Shown here one piece after another: positions 43,768 through 52,582 of a DNA stretch of 64,000 nt; positions within the stretch are counted from its first letter, which is position 1, and every line of letters starts with the position of its first letter. Origin of the DNA: Atopostipes sp963558565 (GTDB lineage Bacteria; Bacillota; Bacilli; Lactobacillales; Carnobacteriaceae_A). The stretch lies in the NCBI GenBank assembly GCA_963558565.1, contig CAUWGX010000002.1:62001-126000 (forward strand). The letters run 5' to 3'. Under the pieces are notes generated by a model. It had not been told where the DNA came from. It was given only the letters and a program-made list of their open reading frames with translations, and did no database searches. A program made the position numbers and the translations under genes.

Positions 43768-43796
43768 ATAATATCATGGATTAGACGCACTGTCAA
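43768..43796 (-). promoter_or_regulatory. Promoter of the mhq-type operon
   Basis: On the minus strand TTGACA (43796-43791), 17 bp, TATTAT (43773-43768). Confidence 0.8.
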
Positions 43797-43876
43797 TATA
43801 AGTGTTTTCTTTTTTAAAGTTAGCGTAAAAGTAGCCCTTTAAGTAATGGCTGATGGAGGTATTACTGCTTAATCGA

Positions 43877-43908
43877 TCAAAAAAGAGCCTGTTTACAAGG
43901 CTCTTTTT
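43877..43908 (-). terminator. Terminator after the TRIC-like gene
   Basis: AAAAAAGAGCC pairs with GGCTCTTTTT around a short loop. Confidence 0.75.
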
Positions 43909-43917
43909 AAACATCTA

Positions 43918-44517
43918 TTAATATTGGCGGTAAGGAATTTTCCAGTCGTAAAAATAAGATAATAAACGTAAAATAGTGAAAACAACAAAGACAATGAATA
44001 ACTGTAACGTTGAACTCACCCATCGCATACCGATAATGATGCCCACTAAAAATATCCACAATCCATAAATATTTTCACTCAATAAAACAGGTTTTCTTTG
44101 CGACAAGACATCTCGAAATACCCCGCCGCCCGTAGCCGTCAACATCGCCGCTACAACGACTGCACTCACCGGCAGGTCCAAACTTAACGCAGAGATTGAC
44201 CCTTGAATCGCAAAAGCGATAATCCCGATCGCATCTAGAATATTCACCCACAATTTTTTACTTCTTAGAATAAATTGCGGAAAGATGATAATTAAAGTAA
44301 TAGATATGACCGCAATCATAAAGAGCAGTCCTTGGTTCCATAAATTATAATTTAATTCACCGATAAAAACATGCCTTAAAGCGCCGCCTCCGAAAGCGGT
44401 AATAATCCCAAATAAATAAACCGCAAATAAATCATACTTGTTCTCCATCGCTATTAAGCCACCCTGAATAGCAAAAGAAATGGTCCCAATAATTGAAAAT
44501 ATTTCCCAAAATTCCAT
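43918..44517 (-). CDS. TRIC/UPF0126-family membrane channel protein
   Basis: Membrane protein of 199 residues with two repeats of three helices, marked by GGGALRHVFIGEL and GGGVFRDVLSQRKP, and a final seventh helix. This is the trimeric intracellular cation channel-like family UPF0126; some bacterial members affect glycine uptake. The start at 44517 (MEFWEIFSI) fits the family; an in-frame ATG 17 codons upstream has no ribosome binding site. Single gene. Confidence 0.9.
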   Translation of the reverse strand: MEFWEIFSIIGTISFAIQGGLIAMENKYDLFAVYLFGIITAFGGGALRHVFIGELNYNLWNQGLLFMIAVISITLIIIFPQFILRSKKLWVNILDAIGIIAFAIQGSISALSLDLPVSAVVVAAMLTATGGGVFRDVLSQRKPVLLSENIYGLWIFLVGIIIGMRWVSSTLQLFIVFVVFTILRLLSYFYDWKIPYRQY

Positions 44518-44629
44518 ATATATACACTCTTTTCTAAAAAATAAATCTCTTACTATCCTTGAGTTCATTTTACTTGTGCCCTTTTACTGAATAAGTTAAA
44601 TTATGATCAACATAAAAGGAGTGATCAAT

Positions 44630-44818
44630 ATGAGCAAAAAATTTGATGAGTTGAAGAAGAAACTTGACAATGTAGACAAAGGCCAAGCAAAAGATCTCCT
44701 CCAAACAATCAACCAAGAACATGACAAAGGCAATCTCGATAAAGACGAAAAAGACAGTTTACTCGATAAAGCCAAACAAAAATTCGGTAATATTGACTTA
44801 GGAAACTTCCACCTTTAA
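44630..44818 (+). CDS. Small charged protein of unknown function
   Basis: Protein of 62 residues, rich in Lys, Asp and Glu, with no hydrophobic segment and a predicted helical character (SKKFDELKKKLDNVDKGQAK). AAAGGAG 10 bases before the ATG at 44630 and a terminator right after the stop make it a convincing gene. I do not recognise a family; the composition is like that of small stress-induced proteins, which is a guess. A second ATG at 44603 lies ahead of the ribosome binding site and is rejected. Confidence 0.7.
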   Translation: MSKKFDELKKKLDNVDKGQAKDLLQTINQEHDKGNLDKDEKDSLLDKAKQKFGNIDLGNFHL

Positions 44819-44838
44819 AGCAAAGTGATGAAACAAAA

Positions 44839-44878
44839 CAGGCGTTGACAAGGAGAACTTGCCGGCGTCTTTTTATTT
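44839..44878 (+). terminator. Terminator after the small charged protein
   Basis: GGCGTTGACAAG pairs with CTTGCCGGCGTC (one mismatch), followed by a T run. Between here and the thi promoter at 45090 I see no supported gene. Confidence 0.65.
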
Positions 44879-45089
44879 TCCAAGAATCCCGCGGCTTGTT
44901 GGCCGGTATCTCATAAAAATTAGCTTTTGAATTTCCTAAAAAGAACTCGTTTTGTTTTTTAAATTTCTTATATTCCTCTCTTACTTTACCAATTTGTAGA
45001 GAAAATTGCATTTTTGACCACTCGTTTCACGGTTCCGCCGGTGGAAATAACGTTTAGTCATTCATCTTTGATGGGTTTTATCGAAGCGC

Positions 45090-45118
45090 TTGCAATAGAA
45101 CTATTTGTTCGGTATGAT
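45090..45118 (+). promoter_or_regulatory. Promoter of the thi operon
   Basis: TTGCAA (45090-45095), 17 bp, TATGAT (45113-45118). Confidence 0.75.
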
Positions 45119-45138
45119 AATTAAAGAATTGAAAAAAA

Positions 45139-45293
45139 CACGGGGAGCCCAAAGAAATGGGATGAGAGGAGCTAAGTGTTCGACCCACTGAACCTGGCTG
45201 TTGGCACAGCGTAGGGATTATATTTTCATCACTGTTAAATGATTGAACAAATAACAGCGGAGATTCCCTATGTTTGGGCTTCTCCGCTTTTTT
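45139..45293 (+). promoter_or_regulatory. TPP riboswitch with terminator
   Basis: Thi-box features in order: ACGGGGAGCCC (45140-), GGGATGAGAGGAGC, CCACTGAACCTG and GCGTAGGGATTA (ending about 45220). A terminator follows, AGCGGAGA (45256-45263) with TCTCCGCT (45281-45288) and a T run. The aptamer strand GGAGCCCAAA (45144-45153) is complementary, apart from one bulged base, to TTTGGGCTTCTCC (45272-45284), which includes part of the terminator's 3' arm. Hence ligand-free RNA can antiterminate and TPP should switch the operon off. Confidence 0.93.
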
Positions 45294-45434
45294 GATGATT
45301 ACTTAAATGTTTTAAACGAGGAAAGAGACTGAACGCAAATCGAACGAAGGAAATCACTTTGACTGTTTTTAGCAGCGATTCGTATTTTCAAAAAAGCAAT
45401 GTATTAAATCTCTTGGAAGAAAGTGAGTCAACAA

Positions 45435-46238
45435 ATGATGATGAATAAAAAAATATGGTTAGATCTCCAAGCAAAGCATCCAATTATTCACAGTATCAGT
45501 AATTCCGTAACTGCTAATGATAGCGCAAATCTTTTATTGGCTGTAGGAGCCAGTCCAATTATGGCGGATGAACCACAAGAAATGACCGACATGACAGAAA
45601 TTAGCCAAGCGACGGTTTTAAATATTGGCACTCCTAGTGATTCGATCTTTCAAGCTTGTTTATTGGCTGGAAAAGAAGCAAACCGATTAGAAAAACCGCT
45701 AGTCATTGATCCTGTAGGCGTCGGTGCGAGTCAATACCGAAAAAGAAAACTGCTCCATTTACTTGAACAAGTAAAGCCGACCATTATTTGCGCCAACCTC
45801 GGAGAAATTCAAACGCTTATGAATCAAGAAAGCAGTGCGCGGGGCGTAGATAGCGTCGAAGATAACTTGCATCAAGGACAACTTGCGGCCGATCAATTAG
45901 CCGAAAAATATCGTTGTACAGTATTTCTAACAGGCGCAGAAGATTATATTACAGATGGTCGTCGTGCTTATCTTATCCAAGGCGGGAGCGCGCAGATGCA
46001 GCAAATTACCGGCACCGGTTGTATGCTCTCTGTTCTAACCGGAGCTTTGACTACAGTCACTGACCCTGTGACAGCTGCTGTCCATGCTTCTTATGCCTGG
46101 AAAGTCGTGGCTGAATTTGCAGCTGCTAAAAGCCAAGGGATTGGTCATCTACGCGTTTCTCTTTTTGATTATGCAGAACAAATACCTGATTTAACCGATG
46201 AAGAACATACGGTACAAGTGAAAGAGGTGAACCGTTAA
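45435..46238 (+). CDS. thiM: Hydroxyethylthiazole kinase
   Basis: Salvages the thiazole half of thiamine by phosphorylation. The protein of 267 residues (from the ATG at 45435; a GTG at 45423 would add four) has HSISNSVTANDSANLLLAVG (partly shown), PLVIDPVGVGAS and the active-site loop ITGTGCMLS. It is first in thiMED, 140 bases after the riboswitch terminator. The stop codon abuts the thiE start. Confidence 0.95.
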   Translation: MMMNKKIWLDLQAKHPIIHSISNSVTANDSANLLLAVGASPIMADEPQEMTDMTEISQATVLNIGTPSDSIFQACLLAGKEANRLEKPLVIDPVGVGASQYRKRKLLHLLEQVKPTIICANLGEIQTLMNQESSARGVDSVEDNLHQGQLAADQLAEKYRCTVFLTGAEDYITDGRRAYLIQGGSAQMQQITGTGCMLSVLTGALTTVTDPVTAAVHASYAWKVVAEFAAAKSQGIGHLRVSLFDYAEQIPDLTDEEHTVQVKEVNR

Positions 46239-46868
46239 ATGAAACAAGAACAACTCGCTTTGTATGCGATCACTGATCGCAAATGGCTCGGAGAAAATAC
46301 GTTAGAGGATCAAGTGGAGTCCGCATTAAAGGGTGGCGCGACTATGATTCAATTACGAGAAAAAGAGTTAAATTCCGATGAAGTTTTAAATTTGAGCTTA
46401 AAATTAAAAACGATTTGTCAAAAATATAAGGCCCCGCTTATCCTTAACGATTATGTCGACCTTGCAATCCAAGCGGATGTAGACGGTGTTCATGTCGGAC
46501 AAGCGGACACCGAAGCATTAACTGCTCGTGCAAAACTAGCTCCTGATAAAATTCTCGGTGTTTCTTGTGAAACAATTGAGCAAGCGTTAGAGGCTGAAGC
46601 GAACGGCGCAGATTATTTAGGGGTGGGGGCTGTTTTTCCTACAGCGACCAAAAATGATGCCGAAACAATTTCGTTAGCGACTTTACGAGAGATTGTCGAA
46701 GCGGTGAAGATTCCTGTGGTGGCCATTGGCGGCATTGAGTTGGGAAATATTTCCAATCTTAAAAATACTGGTATTTCAGGTGTTTCGGTCATTAGTGCTA
46801 TTTTTGCTGCAGAAGATATCGAGGCCACCACTCGTTTATTAAAAGATGAAGTCCAAAAGATTCTATAG
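46239..46868 (+). CDS. thiE: Thiamine-phosphate synthase
   Basis: Joins HMP-PP and thiazole phosphate to thiamine phosphate. The TIM-barrel protein of 209 residues shows GGATMIQLREKEL, LILNDYVDLAIQADVDGVHVGQ (in part), GADYLGVGAVFPTATK and VVAIGGI, with phosphate-binding GVSVISAI. The RBS GAGGTG lies in the end of thiM. Co-transcribed with thiM and thiD under the TPP riboswitch. Confidence 0.96.
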   Translation: MKQEQLALYAITDRKWLGENTLEDQVESALKGGATMIQLREKELNSDEVLNLSLKLKTICQKYKAPLILNDYVDLAIQADVDGVHVGQADTEALTARAKLAPDKILGVSCETIEQALEAEANGADYLGVGAVFPTATKNDAETISLATLREIVEAVKIPVVAIGGIELGNISNLKNTGISGVSVISAIFAAEDIEATTRLLKDEVQKIL

Positions 46869-46885
46869 AATGGAGAGAAGATAAA

Positions 46886-47692
46886 ATGCAAACAACATTG
46901 ACAATCGCTGGTAGTGATTCAAGTGGTGGCGCAGGCATTCAAGCCGACTTAAAAACAATGATGGCGAATGGTGTCTATGGAATGAGTGCGATTACTGCCT
47001 TGACGGCCCAAAACACGTTAGAAGTAACGGATATTATGGAAGTTTCTCCAGAGTTTTTAGCAGAACAACTAGAGGTTGTTTTTACAGATATTTATCCGGA
47101 TGCAGTAAAAATTGGGATGGTTTCTTCTCTTCCGCTCATAGAGATGATCGCACACAAGTTAACGAAATATGAGGCTCAAAATGTTGTAATCGATCCCGTT
47201 ATGATTGCTACAAGTGGCTCAAAATTGTTAGATGAGGAGGCTATTGAAGGATTAAAAGAGAATTTTTTACCACTGGCTACTTTAATCACACCGAATATAC
47301 CCGAAGCCGAAGTGCTCTCGGGCTTAACGATAGAAACGGAAGAAGACATGATCGCTGCTGCGGAAGCGATTGGCAAACACTATAATTGTGCGGTTCTTTG
47401 TAAAGGGGGACACCGTAAACATGATGCCAATGATCTATTATTCCATAACGATCGTATCCATTTCTTTAAAGGCGATCGTGTAGATAATCCAAATGCTCAT
47501 GGAACAGGCTGTACTTTATCGAGTGCTATTGCGGCCAATTTAGCGAAAGGTTTTGATTTAACACATGCTATTGAACGCGCCAAACAATATATTACAGAAG
47601 CTTTAGAAGCTGGCCTTGACTTAGGACAGGGAGCAGGTCCTTTAAACCATGGCTTCGACCTCCATTCTAAATATATAGAAAACGCTCAATAA
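46886..47692 (+). CDS. thiD: Hydroxymethylpyrimidine/phosphomethylpyrimidine kinase
   Basis: Phosphorylates HMP twice to the pyrophosphate used by ThiE. The 268-residue protein has the ribokinase-fold start LTIAGSDSSGGAGIQADLKT (exact 20), IDPVMIATSGS and the late NAHGTGCTLSSAIAANLAKG motif with its catalytic Asp region. No thiC or thiG is seen, so the operon fits salvage of precursors rather than full synthesis. Confidence 0.96.
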   Translation: MQTTLTIAGSDSSGGAGIQADLKTMMANGVYGMSAITALTAQNTLEVTDIMEVSPEFLAEQLEVVFTDIYPDAVKIGMVSSLPLIEMIAHKLTKYEAQNVVIDPVMIATSGSKLLDEEAIEGLKENFLPLATLITPNIPEAEVLSGLTIETEEDMIAAAEAIGKHYNCAVLCKGGHRKHDANDLLFHNDRIHFFKGDRVDNPNAHGTGCTLSSAIAANLAKGFDLTHAIERAKQYITEALEAGLDLGQGAGPLNHGFDLHSKYIENAQ

Positions 47693-47696
47693 AAAG

Positions 47697-47747
47697 AAAG
47701 TCTGAGTGCCATGAAGTTCTCACCCTTCGCAACACTCAGACTTTTTT
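47697..47747. terminator. Bidirectional terminator after thiD
   Basis: AAGTCTGAGTG pairs with CACTCAGACTT, flanked by A and T runs. Confidence 0.85.
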
Positions 47748-47762
47748 CGTTTAATTACCCGT

Positions 47763-48407
47763 CTATTCTTTTAAATCGCCATAATCTTCTTTCGTAACAT
47801 CTAAATGGAAGACTTTGCCGCTACGGTCGTATAACACATCCTCAACTTCTGAACGATGATTGGCTACGCGAGCCACCGCAAAAAAGTAATCAGACAAACG
47901 GTTGATAAACATTTGGACAGAGGGGTTGGCTTTAGATTCTTGGCGGTTAGTCTCATAAGTATTGTTTTCTTTACTTTCCTCTAAATAGTGATTAAAGGCG
48001 ACAATGGAACGTTCCGCTCGTCGAGTGACTGTTCGACAAACATGAAGCTCGGAAGCTAAACGCGTCCCTCCTGGTAAAATGAAAGATTCTAGCGGTTTTG
48101 GTTCATCCGCATAGCCATCAATAATATTTTCCAACCATTTTGTTGGCTCAAGATCCATACGGTAAGGATATTTTTGGGTATTGGATGTCGCTAGATCATT
48201 GCCACAATCAAACAGAAACTGTTGAATTTGCTGTAATTCCTCTTTTAATGCCGGCCAAGCTTCCTCTGAACTTGCAGCTAAGCCTACAAGACTATTTAAT
48301 TCGTCCACTGTTCCATAAGCTTCCACTCGCACGGAGTCTTTATTCACCGTGTAATTTCCGTTAATTTTTGTTTGACCCTTGTCTCCAATTCTTGTATAAA
48401 GTTGCAT
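47763..48407 (-). CDS. Corrinoid adenosyltransferase, PduO type
   Basis: Transfers the adenosyl group of ATP to cob(I)alamin, giving the coenzyme needed by the reductase next to it. Of 214 residues, the start has the ATP-binding TRIGDKGQT and the motif VEAYGTVDELNS; the helix bundle bears CRTVTRRAERSIV. The ATG at 48407 is 8 bases from GGAGG (another ATG directly ahead is too close). It has a terminator of its own on each side and faces thiD. Confidence 0.93.
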   Translation of the reverse strand: MQLYTRIGDKGQTKINGNYTVNKDSVRVEAYGTVDELNSLVGLAASSEEAWPALKEELQQIQQFLFDCGNDLATSNTQKYPYRMDLEPTKWLENIIDGYADEPKPLESFILPGGTRLASELHVCRTVTRRAERSIVAFNHYLEESKENNTYETNRQESKANPSVQMFINRLSDYFFAVARVANHRSEVEDVLYDRSGKVFHLDVTKEDYGDLKE

Positions 48408-48438
48408 CATAAATTCCTCCGATTTTTCATTTACTCAG

Positions 48439-48484
48439 TAAAAAACTCCAAACAACTGCTTGAGTTATTTGGAGTTTTTTCTTT
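48439..48484. terminator. Bidirectional hairpin between adenosyltransferase and nrdJ
   Basis: AAAAACTCCAAA pairs with TTTGGAGTTTTT; lies after the stop of nrdJ on the minus strand. Confidence 0.8.
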
Positions 48485-48497
48485 ATTCATTTATTGA

Positions 48498-51095
48498 TTA
48501 TAGCCCACAACGTAATTGTGCACTACAGTTTGTACATGTGTTACAGCCACCGATTTCTTCTACAATACCTTGTCGACAAATCGGGCAAGTGTTCCCAATA
48601 TCTGAACCATAAACAACGTCATCTGTATGTCCTTGTGAAAGCACATGTTCTTTCTCCGCTTGGTCAACTAATTGACGTAATTCATTGCTGTCATCGACCA
48701 CTCGTGCATCATCTACATCGAATAGTGATAAGTTTTCAAAATCATTTTCTTCGGCTTCTAAGGTCAACACTTGAGAGTCACGAGACCCGTCCACATAGAC
48801 AGTTCCACCTTTAGCGCCACCTTTAAAGAGACGTTCATAGATTTTCGCAACTTCTGAAACAGGGTACCCTTGCGGTGCATTCACTGTTTTAGAAATTGAA
48901 CTATCAACCCAACGTTGAATCGTTGTTTGGACATCGACGTGTTCTTCTGGTTTTAATTCCATGGAAGTGACAAAAAATTCTGGTAAATTCTCTTCATCAG
49001 CTTCTGGATGAGCGTCTAAATATTCTTGAACAATGTCTGAATTCACTTCAATAAACTTACCTAAACGACCACTGCGGAAGTATTTGAAAGCGAAATAAGG
49101 TTCTAAACCAGTAGAAACATTCATCATTGTTCCTGTACTTCCTGTTGGTGCTACCGTTAGTAAGTGTGAGTTACGGATACCATGCTCTAGCACACCTTCA
49201 CGGATATGCTCAGGCATACGTTTCATATAACCTGTTTGAATGAATTTCTCACGTAATTCTTGAGTTTCTTCTTCCGTTGCTCCAACTAAGAATGGGAAAC
49301 TTCCTTTTTCTTTAGCGAGTTCAATCGACTCTTCATAAGCAGAAACAGCAATCGTTTCAAATACTTTGTCGATAACTTTATTACCTTCAGCAGAGCCGTA
49401 ACGATTGTGTGTGTAAATCATTAAGTCTGCAAGACCCATTACACCAAGACCTATACGACGCTCACCAAGGGCTTGTTTTTCATTTTCAGGTAAGAAATAT
49501 GGCGTAGCATCGATCACATTATCTTGCATACGAACCCCTGTTTTCACAGTGTCGATTAATTTATCATAATCAACCGTATTGTCTTCTAAGTTCGCCATTT
49601 CAGCCAAGTTTACAGCGGCCAAGTTACAAACAGAATATGGCGCTAATGGTTGCTCACCACATGGGTTAGTTGCGACAACTTTTTGACCATATGCTTTAGC
49701 GTTTGTGTCCGCGTTTGCATTGTCTATGAAGAAAATACCAGGTTCTGCTGAGTAAGTCGCACAAATATTGATTAAATTCCACAATTCGCGTGCTGGAATT
49801 GTACGGTATGTACGAACTGCATAACCCATTTCTTCCCATTCACGAACATCTCCAACATCTGGCCATAATTCGTTATAATCAGCCATTTCTTGTTCGGTAT
49901 AGTTTTCAGTATCCGGGAAACGTAAAGCCCATTCTTCATCTTTTTCGACAGCTTCCATGAAATCGTCCGTTAACGTTACTGAAATGTTGGCTCCGGTTAA
50001 GAACTCTGGGTTCTGAACGTCGTAAGCTCCTCCATCGCGAACTTTTTCTTCCGCTGTTTTGATCATTTCTGGTGAAAAGCCACCATGTCCTGGTGAATTT
50101 TTATGTTTCGCTATGGTTCCATACATCTCTAATTCAGCAGGTGGGAAAGGAGTAAATTTTAAATTTTCCTGTGCAATATTTCTAATCTCTTCATCTTTTG
50201 AATTTTCAATTAAATAACGTAAAATGCGAGGATTCTGCATTTTAGAAATAATAAATTCAACAATATCTGGGTGCCAATCGGCAAGCATGATCATTTGCGC
50301 TCCACGACGTGAACCTCCTTGTTCCACTAAGTGCGTCAGTTGCGCAATATCATCTAACCAAGAAACCGATCCACTTGATTTCCCATTCACTCCTCGAGCT
50401 AATGTGTTACGCGGACGGAGTGTTGAACCGTTTGTACCGACTCCACCACCACGAGACATAATTTCCATGACCTCTTTACGGTGATCAGAAATTCCTTCAC
50501 GAGAGTCCGGAACAAAAGGCATTACGTAACAGTTAAAGTAAGTAACATCTGTTCTTGAACCTGCTCCATAAAGCACACGACCCGCAGGTACAAAGTTCTT
50601 CCCTCTTAATAAATCATAAAAACGTTCAAAAGACTCTTCAACATTCGCAGGATCTTCTTCCGCTTCAGCTAAACCTCTTGCGTTTCTTTTTACGATTTGT
50701 TCATAGAAAATCTCAAGGGGTTTTTCAATCGCGTCTAAGTTTCGTCGAACTAATCCTGTTTCAATTTCTTCTTCATCTTCTAAAGCTCCGCGATACTCAT
50801 TTTCTAACAGGATAACAGCTTCATTGTTTTCTCGATCAAGCTCTTCGACATAGCCGATACCTCTTGCAGGATATTTCGGGTCAGGTTTTACAGTTAAAAC
50901 CACCAAGTCACCTTCAGAAAGAGTTTCTTTTTTCGTATCTTTAAATGAATAACGATCAATCATGACCATTCGGGAAACACCTTTATGCGTAATATGCATA
51001 TCTTCCGTCACAGGATAGACCGCTGAGAAGTTCTCAATATCTTTATTTAATTTATCAATATCAATATTTAGGGGTTGAATTGAAGTTACTTCCAT
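48498..51095 (-). CDS. nrdJ: Adenosylcobalamin-dependent ribonucleotide reductase (class II)
   Basis: Makes deoxyribonucleotides with a radical formed from adenosylcobalamin, with or without oxygen. The 865-residue protein has a family N-terminal domain, MSRGGGVGTNGSTLRPR, the active-site Cys motif NPCGEQPLAPYSVCNLA, the phosphate loop APTGSTGTMMN, and a C-terminal zinc-ribbon-like tail with CPIC, CNTC and CSAQLRCG, which carries the redox cysteines. This type is longer than the monomeric class II enzyme of Lactobacillus leichmannii (739). Two NrdR boxes precede it. Confidence 0.95.
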   Translation of the reverse strand: MEVTSIQPLNIDIDKLNKDIENFSAVYPVTEDMHITHKGVSRMVMIDRYSFKDTKKETLSEGDLVVLTVKPDPKYPARGIGYVEELDRENNEAVILLENEYRGALEDEEEIETGLVRRNLDAIEKPLEIFYEQIVKRNARGLAEAEEDPANVEESFERFYDLLRGKNFVPAGRVLYGAGSRTDVTYFNCYVMPFVPDSREGISDHRKEVMEIMSRGGGVGTNGSTLRPRNTLARGVNGKSSGSVSWLDDIAQLTHLVEQGGSRRGAQMIMLADWHPDIVEFIISKMQNPRILRYLIENSKDEEIRNIAQENLKFTPFPPAELEMYGTIAKHKNSPGHGGFSPEMIKTAEEKVRDGGAYDVQNPEFLTGANISVTLTDDFMEAVEKDEEWALRFPDTENYTEQEMADYNELWPDVGDVREWEEMGYAVRTYRTIPARELWNLINICATYSAEPGIFFIDNANADTNAKAYGQKVVATNPCGEQPLAPYSVCNLAAVNLAEMANLEDNTVDYDKLIDTVKTGVRMQDNVIDATPYFLPENEKQALGERRIGLGVMGLADLMIYTHNRYGSAEGNKVIDKVFETIAVSAYEESIELAKEKGSFPFLVGATEEETQELREKFIQTGYMKRMPEHIREGVLEHGIRNSHLLTVAPTGSTGTMMNVSTGLEPYFAFKYFRSGRLGKFIEVNSDIVQEYLDAHPEADEENLPEFFVTSMELKPEEHVDVQTTIQRWVDSSISKTVNAPQGYPVSEVAKIYERLFKGGAKGGTVYVDGSRDSQVLTLEAEENDFENLSLFDVDDARVVDDSNELRQLVDQAEKEHVLSQGHTDDVVYGSDIGNTCPICRQGIVEEIGGCNTCTNCSAQLRCGL

Positions 51096-51127
51096 GTTAG
51101 TAGCTCCTTACTTTTTCTCTGAATTTT

Positions 51128-51174
51128 CACAACATATAGTTACTTGTTCAATTTCCATACACAATATGTTGTGA
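51128..51174. promoter_or_regulatory. Tandem NrdR boxes upstream of nrdJ
   Basis: CACAACATATAGTTAC (51128-51143) and ACACAATATGTTGTGA (51159-51174) both resemble the NrdR box (consensus about ACACwATATATwGTGT). Their start-to-start distance is 31 bp, three helix turns, as seen for other NrdR-repressed nrd genes. They probably overlap the promoter of nrdJ. Confidence 0.8.
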
Positions 51175-51248
51175 ATTCTTAGAAATCAGTATACAGGAAA
51201 GAGCTCCTTCATTCAACGGAAACATTTGAGTTTCCTAAATTTTCCAAT

Positions 51249-51287
51249 TAAAAACTCCCCTACTTCTTGGTGTAAAGGAGTTTTGTT
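51249..51287 (-). terminator. Terminator after the ECF S component
   Basis: AAAACTCC..TAC pairs with GTA..GGAGTTTT, with a T run towards nrdJ on the minus strand. Confidence 0.75.
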
Positions 51288-51288
51288 T

Positions 51289-51831
51289 TTAATTAAAAAA
51301 TCCATTAAATTTCTTTCGAATAATGGGAACCAATATTGGTTCTAAAATAAAAAAGAAACCAAAATTACCTACTCCATGTAGTGCATCAAACGGTAAACCA
51401 TTCATATAATACACTAAAAAGTTACTCATCCCATATAAATGAAAAGACAAATACGAGACCATCAGACCATAAGCGAAGCCCATAAAGAGCGCCCATAGGG
51501 AAAAGAGTAGGCGATTTCCCATCGAACCAAAAGAATAAAATGGTTTCATGAGCGCTGTTAATAAAATAATCACCGCAAATGAAATCATCTGTAAAATCGT
51601 CCACGGCCCCATCCCTAAAAATAAATTCGTCAATAACATTGAGAGAACGGAGACGACGACGCCATCGATGATTCCAATATTTAAAGTGATTAGGATTAAT
51701 AAAGCAGTCATCGGTTGGATGTTTGGTAAAATAGGCAATGAAAAAGCTAATCGCCCCACGGTAGTCAATGCCGTCATAATCGCTAATAAGGCAATGCGTT
51801 CTACCGTGAAGTATTTAGGACTTTCACCCAC
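51289..51831 (-). CDS. ECF transporter S component, probably for cobalamin
   Basis: Membrane protein of 180 residues with about six helices, of the ECF substrate-binding type (TVERIALLAIMTALTTVGRL at the start, a pattern common among S components). It would work with a shared EcfAA'T module encoded elsewhere. The GTG start overlaps the stop of the upstream lipoprotein gene by one base (TAGTG), so translation is coupled. The cobalamin riboswitch ahead of the two-gene unit makes cobalamin the probable substrate. Confidence 0.82.
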   Translation of the reverse strand: MGESPKYFTVERIALLAIMTALTTVGRLAFSLPILPNIQPMTALLILITLNIGIIDGVVVSVLSMLLTNLFLGMGPWTILQMISFAVIILLTALMKPFYSFGSMGNRLLFSLWALFMGFAYGLMVSYLSFHLYGMSNFLVYYMNGLPFDALHGVGNFGFFFILEPILVPIIRKKFNGFFN

Positions 51832-52295
51832 TACTTCTCAAGACTCCACTCGATTTGGTCGCCATCTTCCAGCTCATAATCAGCCGCTCCTACTGATGGC
51901 ATTTCATCGTTAATATAATATAACCAGTACAAACCTTCATCCTCATCTTGTTCATAACCTTCGATAGCAGAGATGAAGCCACCCTCTTCTTCAAGATCAT
52001 AAGTCTCTTCCATAGCGTCTAATAAATAAGTCCCTTCAGGAACGGTAATTTCTTCGCTTAAGTCAGCAACAGCCTCGCCATCAACTACAATATCAAAGTC
52101 TGCTGTAATCTCGTCAGCAGTCGTTTCTGCTTCTTCAGCCGCCTCTTCTTCTGCAGCATCTTCCGACTCTTCAACATCCGCTACATCGGGTTCTTCTGTT
52201 TCTTCCGGTGCTTCCGTTGTTTCCGTACCACAAGCTGACAATACAAATCCTGTAGACATCAATAAAAATAACTTACGCAATAAATGTTTTTCCAT
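51831..52295 (-). CDS. DUF4430 lipoprotein, probable cobalamin-capture protein
   Basis: Lipoprotein of 154 residues: a signal peptide with lipobox LSACG (Cys about 22), a very acidic Glu/Ala/Asp-rich linker (about 25-60) and a C-terminal DUF4430 domain (about 65-154) with GTYLLDAMEETYDLEEEGGF in part, GLYWLYYINDE and GDQIEWSLEK. The DUF4430 fold resembles the C-terminal domain of transcobalamin and intrinsic factor. The ATG at 52295 has GAGGAG 9 bases upstream; longer frames run into the riboswitch. Probably hands cobalamin to the S component. Confidence 0.85.
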   Translation of the reverse strand: MEKHLLRKLFLLMSTGFVLSACGTETTEAPEETEEPDVADVEESEDAAEEEAAEEAETTADEITADFDIVVDGEAVADLSEEITVPEGTYLLDAMEETYDLEEEGGFISAIEGYEQDEDEGLYWLYYINDEMPSVGAADYELEDGDQIEWSLEK

Positions 52296-52384
52296 TTTGA
52301 TCTCTCCTCTTTTATTTTGAACAGACCTTCTGTTCTTCGACGATAGATTGCCGTTCACAGCTAAAAGGAGCACATTAAGGACAA

Positions 52385-52550
52385 AAATAGCCTATGTGCC
52401 AGACATAGACTCTTTCATGTAACTGTCTTGCCGCGAAACAGTCCATGTGCGTTATTAGCGAACGAAGGTAAAGATCTGACTACATGCTTCTGCATGATTA
52501 CAGTGGCGGGACCGTGTTGGAATCAAACCAAACTTCCATACCTTCGTTGT
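52385..52550 (-). promoter_or_regulatory. Cobalamin riboswitch
   Basis: On the minus strand P1 arms AACGAAGGTA (52549-52540) and TACCTTCGTT (52469-52460) enclose the conserved core ACGGTCCCGCCACTGTAA and a B12-box-like AGTCAGATCTTTACC. An expression platform follows with the hairpin CTATGT..ACATAG and a T run near 52390-52385. It controls the DUF4430 lipoprotein and S component; cobalamin would end transcription. Confidence 0.92.
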
Positions 52551-52582
52551 CTTTGAATGGTTCATTATATCTATCACAGATA

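Noticed and set aside
44709..45011. Minus-strand frame of 100 codons
   Set aside because: It overlaps the small charged protein gene and its terminator, has only a weak ribosome binding site, and resembles nothing I know. A decayed gene in 44880-45011 remains possible.
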